This document shows positions 1-8,402 of a stretch of 64,000 bases of DNA, one piece after another. The notes beneath the pieces are model-generated. The model did no database searches. It saw nothing but the letters and a program-made list of their open reading frames with translations, and was not told the DNA's origin. Location of the stretch: positions 124,001 through 188,000 of the forward strand of contig DATJED010000023.1 in assembly GCA_035496935.1 (NCBI GenBank), in the 5' to 3' direction. This DNA is from Pseudopedobacter sp035496935 (GTDB lineage Bacteria; Bacteroidota; Bacteroidia; Sphingobacteriales; Sphingobacteriaceae). Position numbers and translations under genes: made by a program. Each line of letters begins with the position of its first letter. Positions within the stretch are counted from its first letter, which is position 1.

Positions 1-2
1 AA

Positions 3-893
3 ACCTATAAGCCCGATGTGTTTTTTCCCTACACACTTAAACCGGTAATATATGGATCTGTAGTAGCTGGGTTATGTCAGGTGAAAAACATAGTTCCGAT
101 GCTAACTGGTTTGGGTTACAATTTCTTAAACGATAAGAACAACAAAATTGTAAAAAACATCACCCGGTTATTATTGAAACTCAGCTTAAGAACAAACAAC
201 AACATTCGTTTAATTCTGCAAAATAGCGATGACTACCATACCTTATTAAATGCAGGCGCTATCGGTAAAAACACAAAAGCTTATGTGGTAAATGGGTCGG
301 GTGTTGACCTGTCATACTACAACTATTCGGAAATCGAAAATCAGTCGCCGGTTTTTTTAATGATTGCCCGCTTAATTAATGCCAAGGGAATACGGGAATA
401 TTTCGAAGCCGCCAGTTTAATTTTAAAAGATCACCCCGATGTTAAATTTAAACTGATAGGACCAAGAGATTATAATATAGACGCTATTGAAGAGGATTTA
501 TTCCGCAAAATCAGTTCAAACAAAATCATCGAATATTTAGGAGAAGTTCATGATGTCAGGCCTCACATCAAATCTGCTTCTATTATTGTTTTGCCTTCCT
601 ATTATGGCGAAGGGGTGCCCCGTTGCTTGTTAGAAGCAATGGCGATGGGCAGGGCAATTATTACTTGCGATTCTGTTGGTTGTAAAGAAACGGTAGACGT
701 TTCGGACGACAGAAAAAGCGGTTATCTGATACCGGTAAAGAATGTAAATGCGCTTACCGAAAAAATGCTCCATTTTATTAAGCATCCTGAAGACGCACTA
801 TTATTTGGAAAAAATGGGAGAGATTATGCCATGGAGAAATTTGATGTTCATAAGGTAAATACCCAAATGCTTAAAATTTTAAGTGTGAATTAA
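3..893 (+). CDS. Glycosyltransferase family 4 (group 1), 5' part missing
   Basis: C-terminal part of a GT-B fold glycosyltransferase that would transfer a sugar from a nucleotide donor during surface polysaccharide assembly at the cytoplasmic face. The reading frame is open to the left window edge: codons before the apparent GTG at 18 read TYKPD and run into VFFPYTLKPVIYGS, a conserved N-terminal-domain stretch of this family, so the GTG is not a real start and roughly 80 residues lie outside. The donor-binding domain begins near VFLMIARLINAKG (about residue 115) and carries the family EX7E motif in EGVPRCLLEAMA. It is followed 23 nt later by a FemAB-like gene in the same orientation, fitting an exopolysaccharide cluster. 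Acceptor and donor cannot be told from sequence. Confidence 0.9.
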   Translation, partial: TYKPDVFFPYTLKPVIYGSVVAGLCQVKNIVPMLTGLGYNFLNDKNNKIVKNITRLLLKLSLRTNNNIRLILQNSDDYHTLLNAGAIGKNTKAYVVNGSGVDLSYYNYSEIENQSPVFLMIARLINAKGIREYFEAASLILKDHPDVKFKLIGPRDYNIDAIEEDLFRKISSNKIIEYLGEVHDVRPHIKSASIIVLPSYYGEGVPRCLLEAMAMGRAIITCDSVGCKETVDVSDDRKSGYLIPVKNVNALTEKMLHFIKHPEDALLFGKNGRDYAMEKFDVHKVNTQMLKILSVN

Positions 894-916
894 TGCTTTG
901 TTAAAATTAGTTTTAA

Positions 917-1954
917 ATGGACAATAAAACAGCGAAATGCTTTTTAGTGCTTACCAATAAAGAGCAATGGACAAGCTATATAAATAAATCTTTTGAGTTT
1001 GATTTTTATCACAGTTGGGACTATCATGTTGTTAATAATCATACAGGTGAACCGTTGCTTTTTGTTTACGAAGAAGGACATGATTTTATAGCCATCCCTT
1101 TTTTGAAAAGAGCAGTTCCTGATTCAAATTTATCTGACTTAACCTCAGCTTATGGTTATTTAGGGCCTGTATCGAACAAAAAGATGAAAGACATTACTTC
1201 TTCAATGAAGCTAAACTTTGAGTTGGCATTTAAAGAGTTCGTAAAAGAACATCATGTAGTTAGCGTTTTTTCAAGATTACATCCTTTTTTCCAACAAAAT
1301 TTATTGTTAAGCCACTTGGGTGGGGTACAAGATAATGGTAAAACCATCTATATGGATTTTTCTGTTTCCTTGGATGAACAAAGGAAAAGATATCATTCAA
1401 GATTATTAAGGCAAATTAGACAACTCCGTAAAAGGTCCTACATCATAAAAGAGGCAACCACTGACAAAGAAATAGCATCGTTTACCGAAATCTACCAAGA
1501 AAATATGCTGAGGTTAGCGGCTGCTCCAAATTATTATTTCAGTAAAGCGTATTTTCAGAAACTTATAGGCAACCAAAGCATCAATTGCAAGTTGATTCTT
1601 ATTTACGAAGAGGAGAAGATCATCTGCGGTGCTATCATAGGATACTCGGCAGGGATCATTAGAAATCACCTTTCTGCAACTCACAAGGACCATATAAAAG
1701 ATTCGCCCAGCAAACTGCTCACTGATGAAATAAGTGTGATAGGGCGTAATATGGGCATGCAATATTTCCATCTCGGCGGTGGCCTTGGAGGAAAAGACGA
1801 CTCGCTATTTGCCTTTAAATCGAATTTTTCAAAGCTTGTTTTAGACGACCATATTTGGTGTTACATCGCAGATGAAAAAGTTTATCATTCCTTGGTGGAG
1901 CAAAGAGACATTCACCCCAACCGCAGAACCTTCTTCCCGCTTTACCGTAGCTAG
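917..1954 (+). CDS. FemAB/GNAT-like acyltransferase (copy 1)
   Basis: Predicted cytoplasmic acyl- or aminoacyl-transferase of the FemAB-like / BioF2-like double-GNAT group. No signal peptide or membrane segment is visible. Both halves resemble the gene at 4441-5526: an N-terminal FYHSWDYH block, a YGYLGPVSNK block near residue 80, and a C-terminal IGRNMGMQYFHLGGG stretch followed by K-DSLFAFKSNFS, a glycine-rich region typical of the acyl-CoA or donor pocket. In polysaccharide clusters such enzymes may acylate or peptidylate sugars; the substrate here is unknown. It sits between a GT4 gene and a PhyH-type oxygenase in one orientation. Family assignment is reasonably safe, the reaction is inference. 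Confidence 0.75.
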   Translation: MDNKTAKCFLVLTNKEQWTSYINKSFEFDFYHSWDYHVVNNHTGEPLLFVYEEGHDFIAIPFLKRAVPDSNLSDLTSAYGYLGPVSNKKMKDITSSMKLNFELAFKEFVKEHHVVSVFSRLHPFFQQNLLLSHLGGVQDNGKTIYMDFSVSLDEQRKRYHSRLLRQIRQLRKRSYIIKEATTDKEIASFTEIYQENMLRLAAAPNYYFSKAYFQKLIGNQSINCKLILIYEEEKIICGAIIGYSAGIIRNHLSATHKDHIKDSPSKLLTDEISVIGRNMGMQYFHLGGGLGGKDDSLFAFKSNFSKLVLDDHIWCYIADEKVYHSLVEQRDIHPNRRTFFPLYRS

Positions 1955-2025
1955 CCTACATTCGGGTTGGATGACTGGCCGATTTCTTTAATAAGCCAGT
2001 TTCAAATATTAATTAATAAATAGTT

Positions 2026-2829
2026 ATGGACAACAAATTTAGCTACGCTGCTGTTTCAGCTGAAAAAGCCTTAGAAATTATAGACGATTTTGGTTGGATT
2101 GTTTACGAAAATGCCTTGGAACCAGAATTTGTAACACAGATAAATGATACCTTACAAGATGCTTATGAGAGAAGAAAACAAATCCAGATTATCAATGGAA
2201 TTGAGCAAAATATGGAAGGTACGCTCCACCACCTTATTGAACCAGGTAGCTTTGCCTTAAAATTTTTAGACCGGATGTATTGTGATAAAGAAATGAAACT
2301 TTTTTTAAAGGGGAATTATATTGTAAATGCATTTGGAGGTGTAATAAACAATAAAGACAACCGGCCGTATGTACAGAATATTCATCGAGATGTGAGGACT
2401 TTTTGCGGCGGCGAAAAAACGATGGTGCAGATGATGGTATTATTGGATGATTTTACCGCAGAAAACGGAGCTACTTATATGCTTTCGGGCTCGCACAAAA
2501 TTGCTGATAGGCCAAGTAGCGAATATTTTTATGAAAATGCAGATAGAGTGTTAGCCAAGAAAGGAAGCATTGTTTTGTTTGATTCCAACCTTTGGCATGC
2601 AGCCGGTAAAAATACCACGGAGGGGAACAGAAGAGTACTCACCCTAAGTTACACCCGCCCAAACTTTAAACAGCAGTTAGATTATCCCCGCTTTTTAGGT
2701 TACGAATTTGGGGAGATGTTAAATGATGATTTAAGACAGGTTATAGGCTATAAGTCCAGAGTGCCGGCAAACCTATATGAATACTATCAACCCCTTTCAA
2801 AACGTATGTATCAGCCCGACCAGGGTTAA
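2026..2829 (+). CDS. Phytanoyl-CoA dioxygenase (PhyH) family Fe(II)/2-oxoglutarate oxygenase
   Basis: Predicted non-haem iron oxygenase that would hydroxylate a small substrate using O2 and 2-oxoglutarate. The metal-binding HxD is visible in NIHRDVRTF (about H120 and D122) and the distal histidine in LWHAAGKN (about residue 190), with the 2-oxoglutarate-binding arginine probably in the NRRVLTLSYTRP stretch just after. The core reads MVLLDDFTAENGA then LSGSHK, as usual for PhyH proteins. The 267-residue length is normal and there is no signal peptide. Its place in a polysaccharide cluster suggests a sugar or sugar-linked acyl group as substrate, but that is inference. Confidence 0.85.
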   Translation: MDNKFSYAAVSAEKALEIIDDFGWIVYENALEPEFVTQINDTLQDAYERRKQIQIINGIEQNMEGTLHHLIEPGSFALKFLDRMYCDKEMKLFLKGNYIVNAFGGVINNKDNRPYVQNIHRDVRTFCGGEKTMVQMMVLLDDFTAENGATYMLSGSHKIADRPSSEYFYENADRVLAKKGSIVLFDSNLWHAAGKNTTEGNRRVLTLSYTRPNFKQQLDYPRFLGYEFGEMLNDDLRQVIGYKSRVPANLYEYYQPLSKRMYQPDQG

Positions 2830-2880
2830 TAGGCCAAGCGTGTTCTGTTCGTTTTGTTCATCTTTATTTCCTTTTTATAA

Positions 2881-3852
2881 GTGAGACATTATAATAAAAG
2901 AGTAAAAGCTTTAGGAGGATACTTAGAGCTTCAGTTGCCCCTTAATAAAGAGTACTATACTTCTTTAATAAAGTTGAATACTGGAAGAAATGCTTTCGAA
3001 TATCTGCTTCGGGTGAATCGCTATGCTGCGGCTTATATTCCATACTTTACCTGTGAGGTGATGTTGGAGCCATTGAGGAAGCTTAAAATCCCGTATCATT
3101 TTTACACCATAAATCGCAATCTAGAACCTGTTCTGGATTTTGAGGTTGGCAAAGACGAGTGCTTGTTGTACACCAATTATTTTGGCATAAAGCAGGATTT
3201 TATAGCTGCTTTAAGCCAAAAGGTTCCTAACCTGATCATAGACAATACGCAGGGCTTTTTTTCTGAGCCTGTAGAAAACATAGATACTTTTTACTCTTGC
3301 CGGAAATTTTTCGGGGTGCCAGATGGCGCTTATTTACAATCTAAAAAACACAGCAACCTAAAATTCGAAAGAGATGTTTCTACCGGCAGGATGTCTCATC
3401 TTTTAAAGTGTATAGATCTTAGCATAGAAGAAGGCTATGAAAACTTTGTAGAAAATAATATGATTCTGGAGAACAATCCCATCAGAACAATGTCTAAACT
3501 AACAGGGCGGTTATTAAAAAGTATAGATTACGAGTTTTGTAAAAGCAACAGAAAGAACAATTTCCAGTTTTTACATCAAGAACTTGGATCTTACAACAAA
3601 CTAGTTTTAAGCAACCCAAATGGGGTAGCGCCCTTATGTTATCCTTTGTTAGTGGATAAAGAAAACGTCAGAAAAAGACTAATCAGCAAAAGGATATTTA
3701 TCCCTACCTACTGGCCTAATGTTTTTAGTTGGACTACTGAAAAAATGTTCGAATACTACCTCGCTAAAAACCTGTTGCCTCTACCGATAGATCATCGTTA
3801 CAACCAAGATGATATGCAGCGCATGGTAAATTATTTAAAACAACTGATATGA
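2881..3852 (+). CDS. DegT/DnrJ/EryC1-like PLP-dependent enzyme, GTG start
   Basis: Resembles sugar aminotransferases of the DegT/DnrJ/EryC1 family but is short (323 aa; usual length about 370-400) and diverged. Visible family features are NTGRNAFEYLL at the N-terminus, the IPYFTCEVMLEPL block, the acidic LIIDNTQGFF segment where an Asp contacts the PLP ring, and YSCRKFFGVPDGAYL, whose lysine (about K142) would form the Schiff base. GTG at 2881 directly follows an in-frame stop and no early ATG exists, so this start is forced. The stop overlaps the next start as ATGA, suggesting translational coupling with the GNAT gene. An aminotransferase followed by an acetyltransferase would fit synthesis of an N-acetylated amino sugar. 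Confidence 0.7.
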   Translation: MRHYNKRVKALGGYLELQLPLNKEYYTSLIKLNTGRNAFEYLLRVNRYAAAYIPYFTCEVMLEPLRKLKIPYHFYTINRNLEPVLDFEVGKDECLLYTNYFGIKQDFIAALSQKVPNLIIDNTQGFFSEPVENIDTFYSCRKFFGVPDGAYLQSKKHSNLKFERDVSTGRMSHLLKCIDLSIEEGYENFVENNMILENNPIRTMSKLTGRLLKSIDYEFCKSNRKNNFQFLHQELGSYNKLVLSNPNGVAPLCYPLLVDKENVRKRLISKRIFIPTYWPNVFSWTTEKMFEYYLAKNLLPLPIDHRYNQDDMQRMVNYLKQLI

Positions 3853-4409
3853 ATTATTCAATTTTTATTAGGCCATTGGCCCTAGGCGATGGCCAGACGT
3901 CGTACAAATGGCGAAACGATGAGTTAATTTGGGAGTTTACAGAGTTTAAGCCTAATAAACCTGTTACTGTAGCTTTAGAAACCGAATGGATTAAAAAAGC
4001 ACTTGCTATAAAAAATGACCACCGTTTTGCTATCTGTATAAAAGAAACAGGACAGTATATTGGTAATGTACAGCTAGTTAATGTTAAAGATAAGAGTGCC
4101 GATTTTCATCTTTTTATAGGAGACAGTAGTTTTTGGGGCAAGGGGATTGGCCAAGAAGCAACCCGCCTTGTGTTATACTATGCCTTTAATCTTTTAAATC
4201 TGTACGATGTGATGTTGAAAGTTCATCGCAAACATATTGCAGCCAAAAAATTATATGAAAAAATGGGCTTTCAGGTTATTAATGACAAAGGTGTTTTTAT
4301 TCAGATGATTTTAACAAAGAAATATTACAAAGCCTTAGTAAAGACAAGAGGGATAGATATCGCAAACGCTCACGAAGCTGTCTTATTAGACAATTACAAC
4401 GAATTATAA
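3849..4409 (+). CDS. GNAT family N-acetyltransferase (RimJ/RimL-like)
   Basis: Predicted cytoplasmic acetyl-CoA-dependent N-acetyltransferase. The fold signature is clear: an N-terminal SYKWRNDELIWEFTEF segment, the beta strand RFAICIKETGQYIGNVQL, the acetyl-CoA pyrophosphate loop in SSFWGKGIGQEATRLVL (Q/RxxGxG/A-like), and the final VHRKHIAAKKLYEKMGFQ. It begins four bases inside the preceding PLP-enzyme gene (ATGA), so the two are probably cotranslated; the natural reading is acetylation of the amino sugar the partner makes. The protein has about 25 residues beyond the GNAT core with no recognised motif. Confidence 0.85.
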   Translation: MNYSIFIRPLALGDGQTSYKWRNDELIWEFTEFKPNKPVTVALETEWIKKALAIKNDHRFAICIKETGQYIGNVQLVNVKDKSADFHLFIGDSSFWGKGIGQEATRLVLYYAFNLLNLYDVMLKVHRKHIAAKKLYEKMGFQVINDKGVFIQMILTKKYYKALVKTRGIDIANAHEAVLLDNYNEL

Positions 4410-4440
4410 ATCTAATTATTAAGTATTTAAAATATTTGCC

Positions 4441-5526
4441 ATGATTCAAACAATTACAATCCAGCAGAAACAGGAGTGGAACGACACTGTTCAACAATCT
4501 TTCGAATATGATTTTTATCATACCTGGTATTACCACAATATATCCAGAGACGGAGAACCTGTTTTATTCAAGTTTACAGAAGGGGAAGATTTTATTGCCA
4601 TACCCTTATTGAGAAGGGAAATTGTCGGTTCTCACTTAGCCGATTTGACCTGTGTTTATGGCTATACAGGGCCTTTGTCTAATAAACCTTTTGCAAGCCT
4701 CAAAAAAAGTACGGTACAAAATTTTAAAACCACATTTTTAGATTTCCTCAAAAAAAACCGGTATATCACCGTTTTTTCGCGTTTAAACCCTTTCTTTAAT
4801 CAGTTGGCGTTATTAAAAGAATTTGGAGGTGTTTATGATAATGGCAAGGTAGTTTATATTGATTTACGCCAGTCTATAGAAGCTCAGCGCTCTCAGTATA
4901 AATTTAGGCTGACAAACAAAATAGAAAGCCTTCGAAAAAAAGGTTTTTATGTTAAAGAAGCAACTACCAGAGAAGATGTAAAGGCATTTACAGCCATCTA
5001 TCAGGAAAACATGAGGTGCGTACATGCAAACGAATACTATATGTTTAGCGAAGATTATTTTATCGATATGATGCGATCTAAAGAGTTCATTTGCAAACTT
5101 TTGTTAGTGTACTGCAGCGGTAAAGCGGTTTGTGGGGCAACGGTGGTGTGTACAAACAAAATAATCCAGTCGCACCTGTTGGGTACCTTAAATGAATATA
5201 GAAAATATGCTCCAGCCAAACTTTTAACCGAAGAGATTAGCTTGATAGGCAGGCGCTTAGGAATGCACTATTTCAATCTTGGAGGCGGATACGGCTTTAA
5301 AGAAGATTCTTTGTTTCTGTTCAAATCGAGCTTTTCCGATTTAACCTTAGAATACAAGAGCTGGCGCTTTGTTGCAGATAAAGACGCCTATCAAAAAATG
5401 TTGTGTGAAAATAACATAGATCCTGAAACGGATGTGGACTTTTTTCCTTTATATCGTTACATTAATCCCGGATCAAAAAAGGGCGAAGAAGAACAAAAAC
5501 AAAAAGAAGAGGAACTTGTAGTATAA
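4441..5526 (+). CDS. FemAB/GNAT-like acyltransferase (copy 2)
   Basis: Paralogue of the gene at 917-1954, alignable through most of its length: FYHTWYYH near the start, DLTCVYGYTGPLSNK, VFSRLNPFFNQ, and the IGRRLGMHYFNLGGG segment with KEDSLFLFKSSFS. Predicted cytoplasmic FemAB-like/BioF2-like acyltransferase. It differs from copy 1 by a highly charged C-terminal tail rich in Glu and Lys (last 18 residues) with no counterpart there. The two copies bracket the PhyH, DegT-like and GNAT genes, so the cluster may attach two different groups to one glycan. Substrate unknown. Confidence 0.75.
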   Translation: MIQTITIQQKQEWNDTVQQSFEYDFYHTWYYHNISRDGEPVLFKFTEGEDFIAIPLLRREIVGSHLADLTCVYGYTGPLSNKPFASLKKSTVQNFKTTFLDFLKKNRYITVFSRLNPFFNQLALLKEFGGVYDNGKVVYIDLRQSIEAQRSQYKFRLTNKIESLRKKGFYVKEATTREDVKAFTAIYQENMRCVHANEYYMFSEDYFIDMMRSKEFICKLLLVYCSGKAVCGATVVCTNKIIQSHLLGTLNEYRKYAPAKLLTEEISLIGRRLGMHYFNLGGGYGFKEDSLFLFKSSFSDLTLEYKSWRFVADKDAYQKMLCENNIDPETDVDFFPLYRYINPGSKKGEEEQKQKEEELVV

Positions 5527-5785
5527 CCATTCAATTTTCACGGTTACAGCGTTAAACCAAGAACCTTAGTAATCTTTCGTTTAACACTTCGTAACCAATT
5601 GCCAAAAAGATTTTTATAAACAGATCGTCTTTTCTGCTAAGCGATTCTTATCCTGCTGGGCGGAGTAAAAGTATCAACCTATTACGTATTGATTTATATA
5701 ATGCCTTTAGCCTTTCGGCAAACGGTTTAAATTTTATTAAACCTTTAATAACGCTTTCCATTTTCATATTAACCCCAACTATTCC
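5527..5785. other. Intergenic gap before the CapD-like gene
   Basis: No supportable gene. A 7-bp inverted repeat (GGTTTAA at 5724-5730 with TTAAACC at 5737-5743) lies 42 bp before the downstream start and could be part of a promoter or operator. The only open frame is a 37-codon stretch on the minus strand with no recognisable features. Confidence 0.4.
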
Positions 5786-7729
5786 ATGAAAAATATCATT
5801 TTTTGTGACCGGGCTTACTCACGGTGGGCCATACTTTTTATCGATACATTAGTGATGATATGGGCCTTTACCATATCTACCTTAATCATCAACAAATTTC
5901 AAATCGGGGCCGTATTCACAGTGGGGTTTCTCTTTTACCTTTTTACCATCAGCTTAGTTTCATTAATAGTATTTATGACTATGCGTATTCATACAGGTAT
6001 TATAAGATACTCTAATACAGAAGATATTCTCCGGGTTTTTAAAGCTGTAATTGTAGTTAGTATTGTTTTTTTGCTAATAGAAAAAATACTTATAGCTCCT
6101 TTTTCAGACTTGAAGTTTAGGTGGCTCAACTTTGTGGTGGTAAGCAATTTCTTTATCAGCACAAGTTTACTGGTTGTTTTAAGAATTGGAGTTAAAAGTC
6201 TGTTTGCTTATTTAAAGGAGTTAGAATCAGATAAAAAAGAAAATATTCTGATCTACGGATCTGATAAAAAAGCCATTTTAATTAAACAGGCATTCGAAGC
6301 TTCTGTAGAAAAGCGATACAATATTATTGGATTTATTGATGATTTTCATGATAGGATCAATAAAAATTTAGAGCAGAAAAAGGTTTATTCATCATCTTCC
6401 ATACCTTTTTTGACGGAGAAAAATCATATTGATAAAATGGTAGTAATGGATGATGACATTAACCTGAATAAAGATGCAGTAAAAACCTGCATTACGTTGG
6501 GTATTAAGGTTATTTCTGTTCCGGCATCATCTAAATGGTTAAACGGACACTTAAATTTAACCCAAGTTAGAGACATTAATATAGAAGATCTTTTACAAAG
6601 AGCACCCATTGATTTAAAGAAAGATAATATTTTTAGAGAGATGGCCGGAAAGCGTGTGCTGGTTACCGGAGCCGCAGGTTCTATTGGCTCGGAGATTGTC
6701 CGCCAATTATTAAATTATAAACCCGAGGAGGTAATCCTTTGCGACCAGGCAGAAACACCCCTGCATGAGCTACAGCTCGAGCTGGAAGATACCTGCCACC
6801 ATGCGCCTGTAAAAATATTTATGGCCAACATCCAAAATTTAAGAAGGTTAAGATCGCTGTTTAATAATTTTCGTCCAGAAATCGTTTTCCATGCAGCGGC
6901 ATTTAAACATGTACCTATGATGGAAAGTCACCCTAGTGAAGCGGTTTTAACAAATGTTTTGGGCACAAAAAACTTGGCTGATTTATCAGTAGAATTTAAG
7001 GTGAAAAAATTCATCATGATCTCTACCGATAAGGCGGTGAATCCTACCAATATTATGGGTGCATCAAAACGTTTGGCAGAAATGTATACCCAGTCTTTAA
7101 ACGCTCATCAAATGCGGGACTTTTCAAAAGACGAGATCGTTCAACTATCTTCAGGAAAAAATAATACCACCAAGTTTATCACCACGCGTTTTGGAAATGT
7201 ACTGGGTTCAAACGGTTCTGTAGTTCCTCGCTTTAAAAATCAGATAGAAAAGGGCGGACCTATTACAATTACACATCCGTTAATTACAAGGTATTTTATG
7301 ACCATACCAGAGGCTGTGCAACTGGTGCTTGAAGCTTCTGCAATGGGCAGAGGAGGAGAGATTTTTATTTTTGATATGGGCAAGCCAATTCGTATTGTTG
7401 ATATGGCTACCAATATGATTATGCTTGCAGGCTTGGTGCCCCATAAAGACATTAAAATTGTGTTTACAGGCTTAAGACCAGGCGAAAAGCTTTACGAAGA
7501 ATTATTAAATAAAGAAGAATGTACGAGTCCTACTTATCATGATAAAATTAAAATATCTGGAGTTCGCAATACGCATTTCTTTTATGTTAAAAAAGTGATT
7601 GAAGAACTTTTGGAACTTACTGATACTGGCGACTGTATTGAAATAGTAAAGAAAATGAAGGAAATAGTACCCGAATTCAAAAGTAAAAACTCTATCTATA
7701 ATAAATTGGATAAAGTTGCCGCATATTAA
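5786..7729 (+). CDS. Membrane-bound nucleotide-sugar epimerase/dehydratase (CapD/WbpM/FlaA1 type)
   Basis: Long-form polysaccharide biosynthesis dehydratase, expected to convert UDP-GlcNAc or a relative to a 4-keto-6-deoxy sugar for capsule or O-antigen. The first 135 residues hold about four transmembrane helices, then a CoA-binding-like domain, then an SDR domain. The NAD(P) motif is TGAAGSIGSEIV near residue 295. The catalytic region reads STDKAVNPTNIMGASKR, with Met in place of the usual SDR Tyr, as in the WbpM family. LRPGEKLYEELL near residue 570 is the conserved C-terminal block. At 647 aa the length is normal. It closes the polysaccharide gene run; whether it belongs to the same transcript is unclear because of the 259-nt gap. 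Confidence 0.92.
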   Translation: MKNIIFCDRAYSRWAILFIDTLVMIWAFTISTLIINKFQIGAVFTVGFLFYLFTISLVSLIVFMTMRIHTGIIRYSNTEDILRVFKAVIVVSIVFLLIEKILIAPFSDLKFRWLNFVVVSNFFISTSLLVVLRIGVKSLFAYLKELESDKKENILIYGSDKKAILIKQAFEASVEKRYNIIGFIDDFHDRINKNLEQKKVYSSSSIPFLTEKNHIDKMVVMDDDINLNKDAVKTCITLGIKVISVPASSKWLNGHLNLTQVRDINIEDLLQRAPIDLKKDNIFREMAGKRVLVTGAAGSIGSEIVRQLLNYKPEEVILCDQAETPLHELQLELEDTCHHAPVKIFMANIQNLRRLRSLFNNFRPEIVFHAAAFKHVPMMESHPSEAVLTNVLGTKNLADLSVEFKVKKFIMISTDKAVNPTNIMGASKRLAEMYTQSLNAHQMRDFSKDEIVQLSSGKNNTTKFITTRFGNVLGSNGSVVPRFKNQIEKGGPITITHPLITRYFMTIPEAVQLVLEASAMGRGGEIFIFDMGKPIRIVDMATNMIMLAGLVPHKDIKIVFTGLRPGEKLYEELLNKEECTSPTYHDKIKISGVRNTHFFYVKKVIEELLELTDTGDCIEIVKKMKEIVPEFKSKNSIYNKLDKVAAY

Positions 7730-7908
7730 TTGTTGAGATGACGGTTGTTAGCTGTTTAATTAATGAAAATCAGCTTTTTATAAATAAAAAAATGTTTTTT
7801 TTGTTATATCTTTTAAACAATATGTAATAAATGATCCCTTAATTATTTGTCCACCTTACTAAAAGGATAGACATAAAAGTGTGAAGTAGTAACTTAATTT
7901 TTTTAACT

Positions 7909-8268
7909 ATGAACAGAGGTGAAATTGTTGAGCTTGTAATTCGTAGGAATAATTTGAGCATAAGCGAGTTATCCAGACGACTCCATGTAAGCAGACGATC
8001 TATTTATAATTGGTTTGAACAGGCCGATTTAAGCTTCGACGTGATTTTTAAAATTGGAGAGGTCTTAGATTATGACTTTTCTGTTGATTTCCCTGAAGTA
8101 TTTAATAAAAGACAGGTAAAGCTATTTGAAAAGACTAATTATGAAATACAGGAAGAAAACGATTTAAAATCAGTAAATTATTGGAAAAACAAATACATCA
8201 GCCTTCTGGAAAAGCACAATGAGATTTTAAGTGACCATTCGCCTGTTGCCCAATTTATGGTAAGATGA
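7909..8268 (+). CDS. Small helix-turn-helix (XRE-like) DNA-binding protein
   Basis: A 119-residue protein with an N-terminal helix-turn-helix: RNNLSISELSRRLHVSRRSI then YNWFEQADLSF gives a clean HTH of the XRE/Cro or resolvase-like type, followed by an IFKIGEVLDYDFS helix. The C-terminal half (about 70-119) is charged and may form a short coiled coil (NYWKNKYISLLEKHNEIL). It lies just behind the polysaccharide cluster in the same orientation and could regulate it; that is position-based inference only. Related small regulators are common at surface-glycan loci of Bacteroidetes. Confidence 0.75.
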   Translation: MNRGEIVELVIRRNNLSISELSRRLHVSRRSIYNWFEQADLSFDVIFKIGEVLDYDFSVDFPEVFNKRQVKLFEKTNYEIQEENDLKSVNYWKNKYISLLEKHNEILSDHSPVAQFMVR

Positions 8269-8402
8269 CTGGGTAATACTTTTTGTAAAGTGATGCCCTT
8301 AAATGATTTGCTTTATAGAAAGGATGGATTCGAAGTCTCTTCAAAGCATATCTCTACTCGCTCGATAGGGATAGGGTACAAAGCGTTTTTTTTGACAGCG
8401 TG

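Noticed and set aside
5640..5770. 37-codon minus-strand frame in the gap before the CapD-like gene
   Set aside because: No conserved motif and no neighbouring gene in that direction; likely chance.
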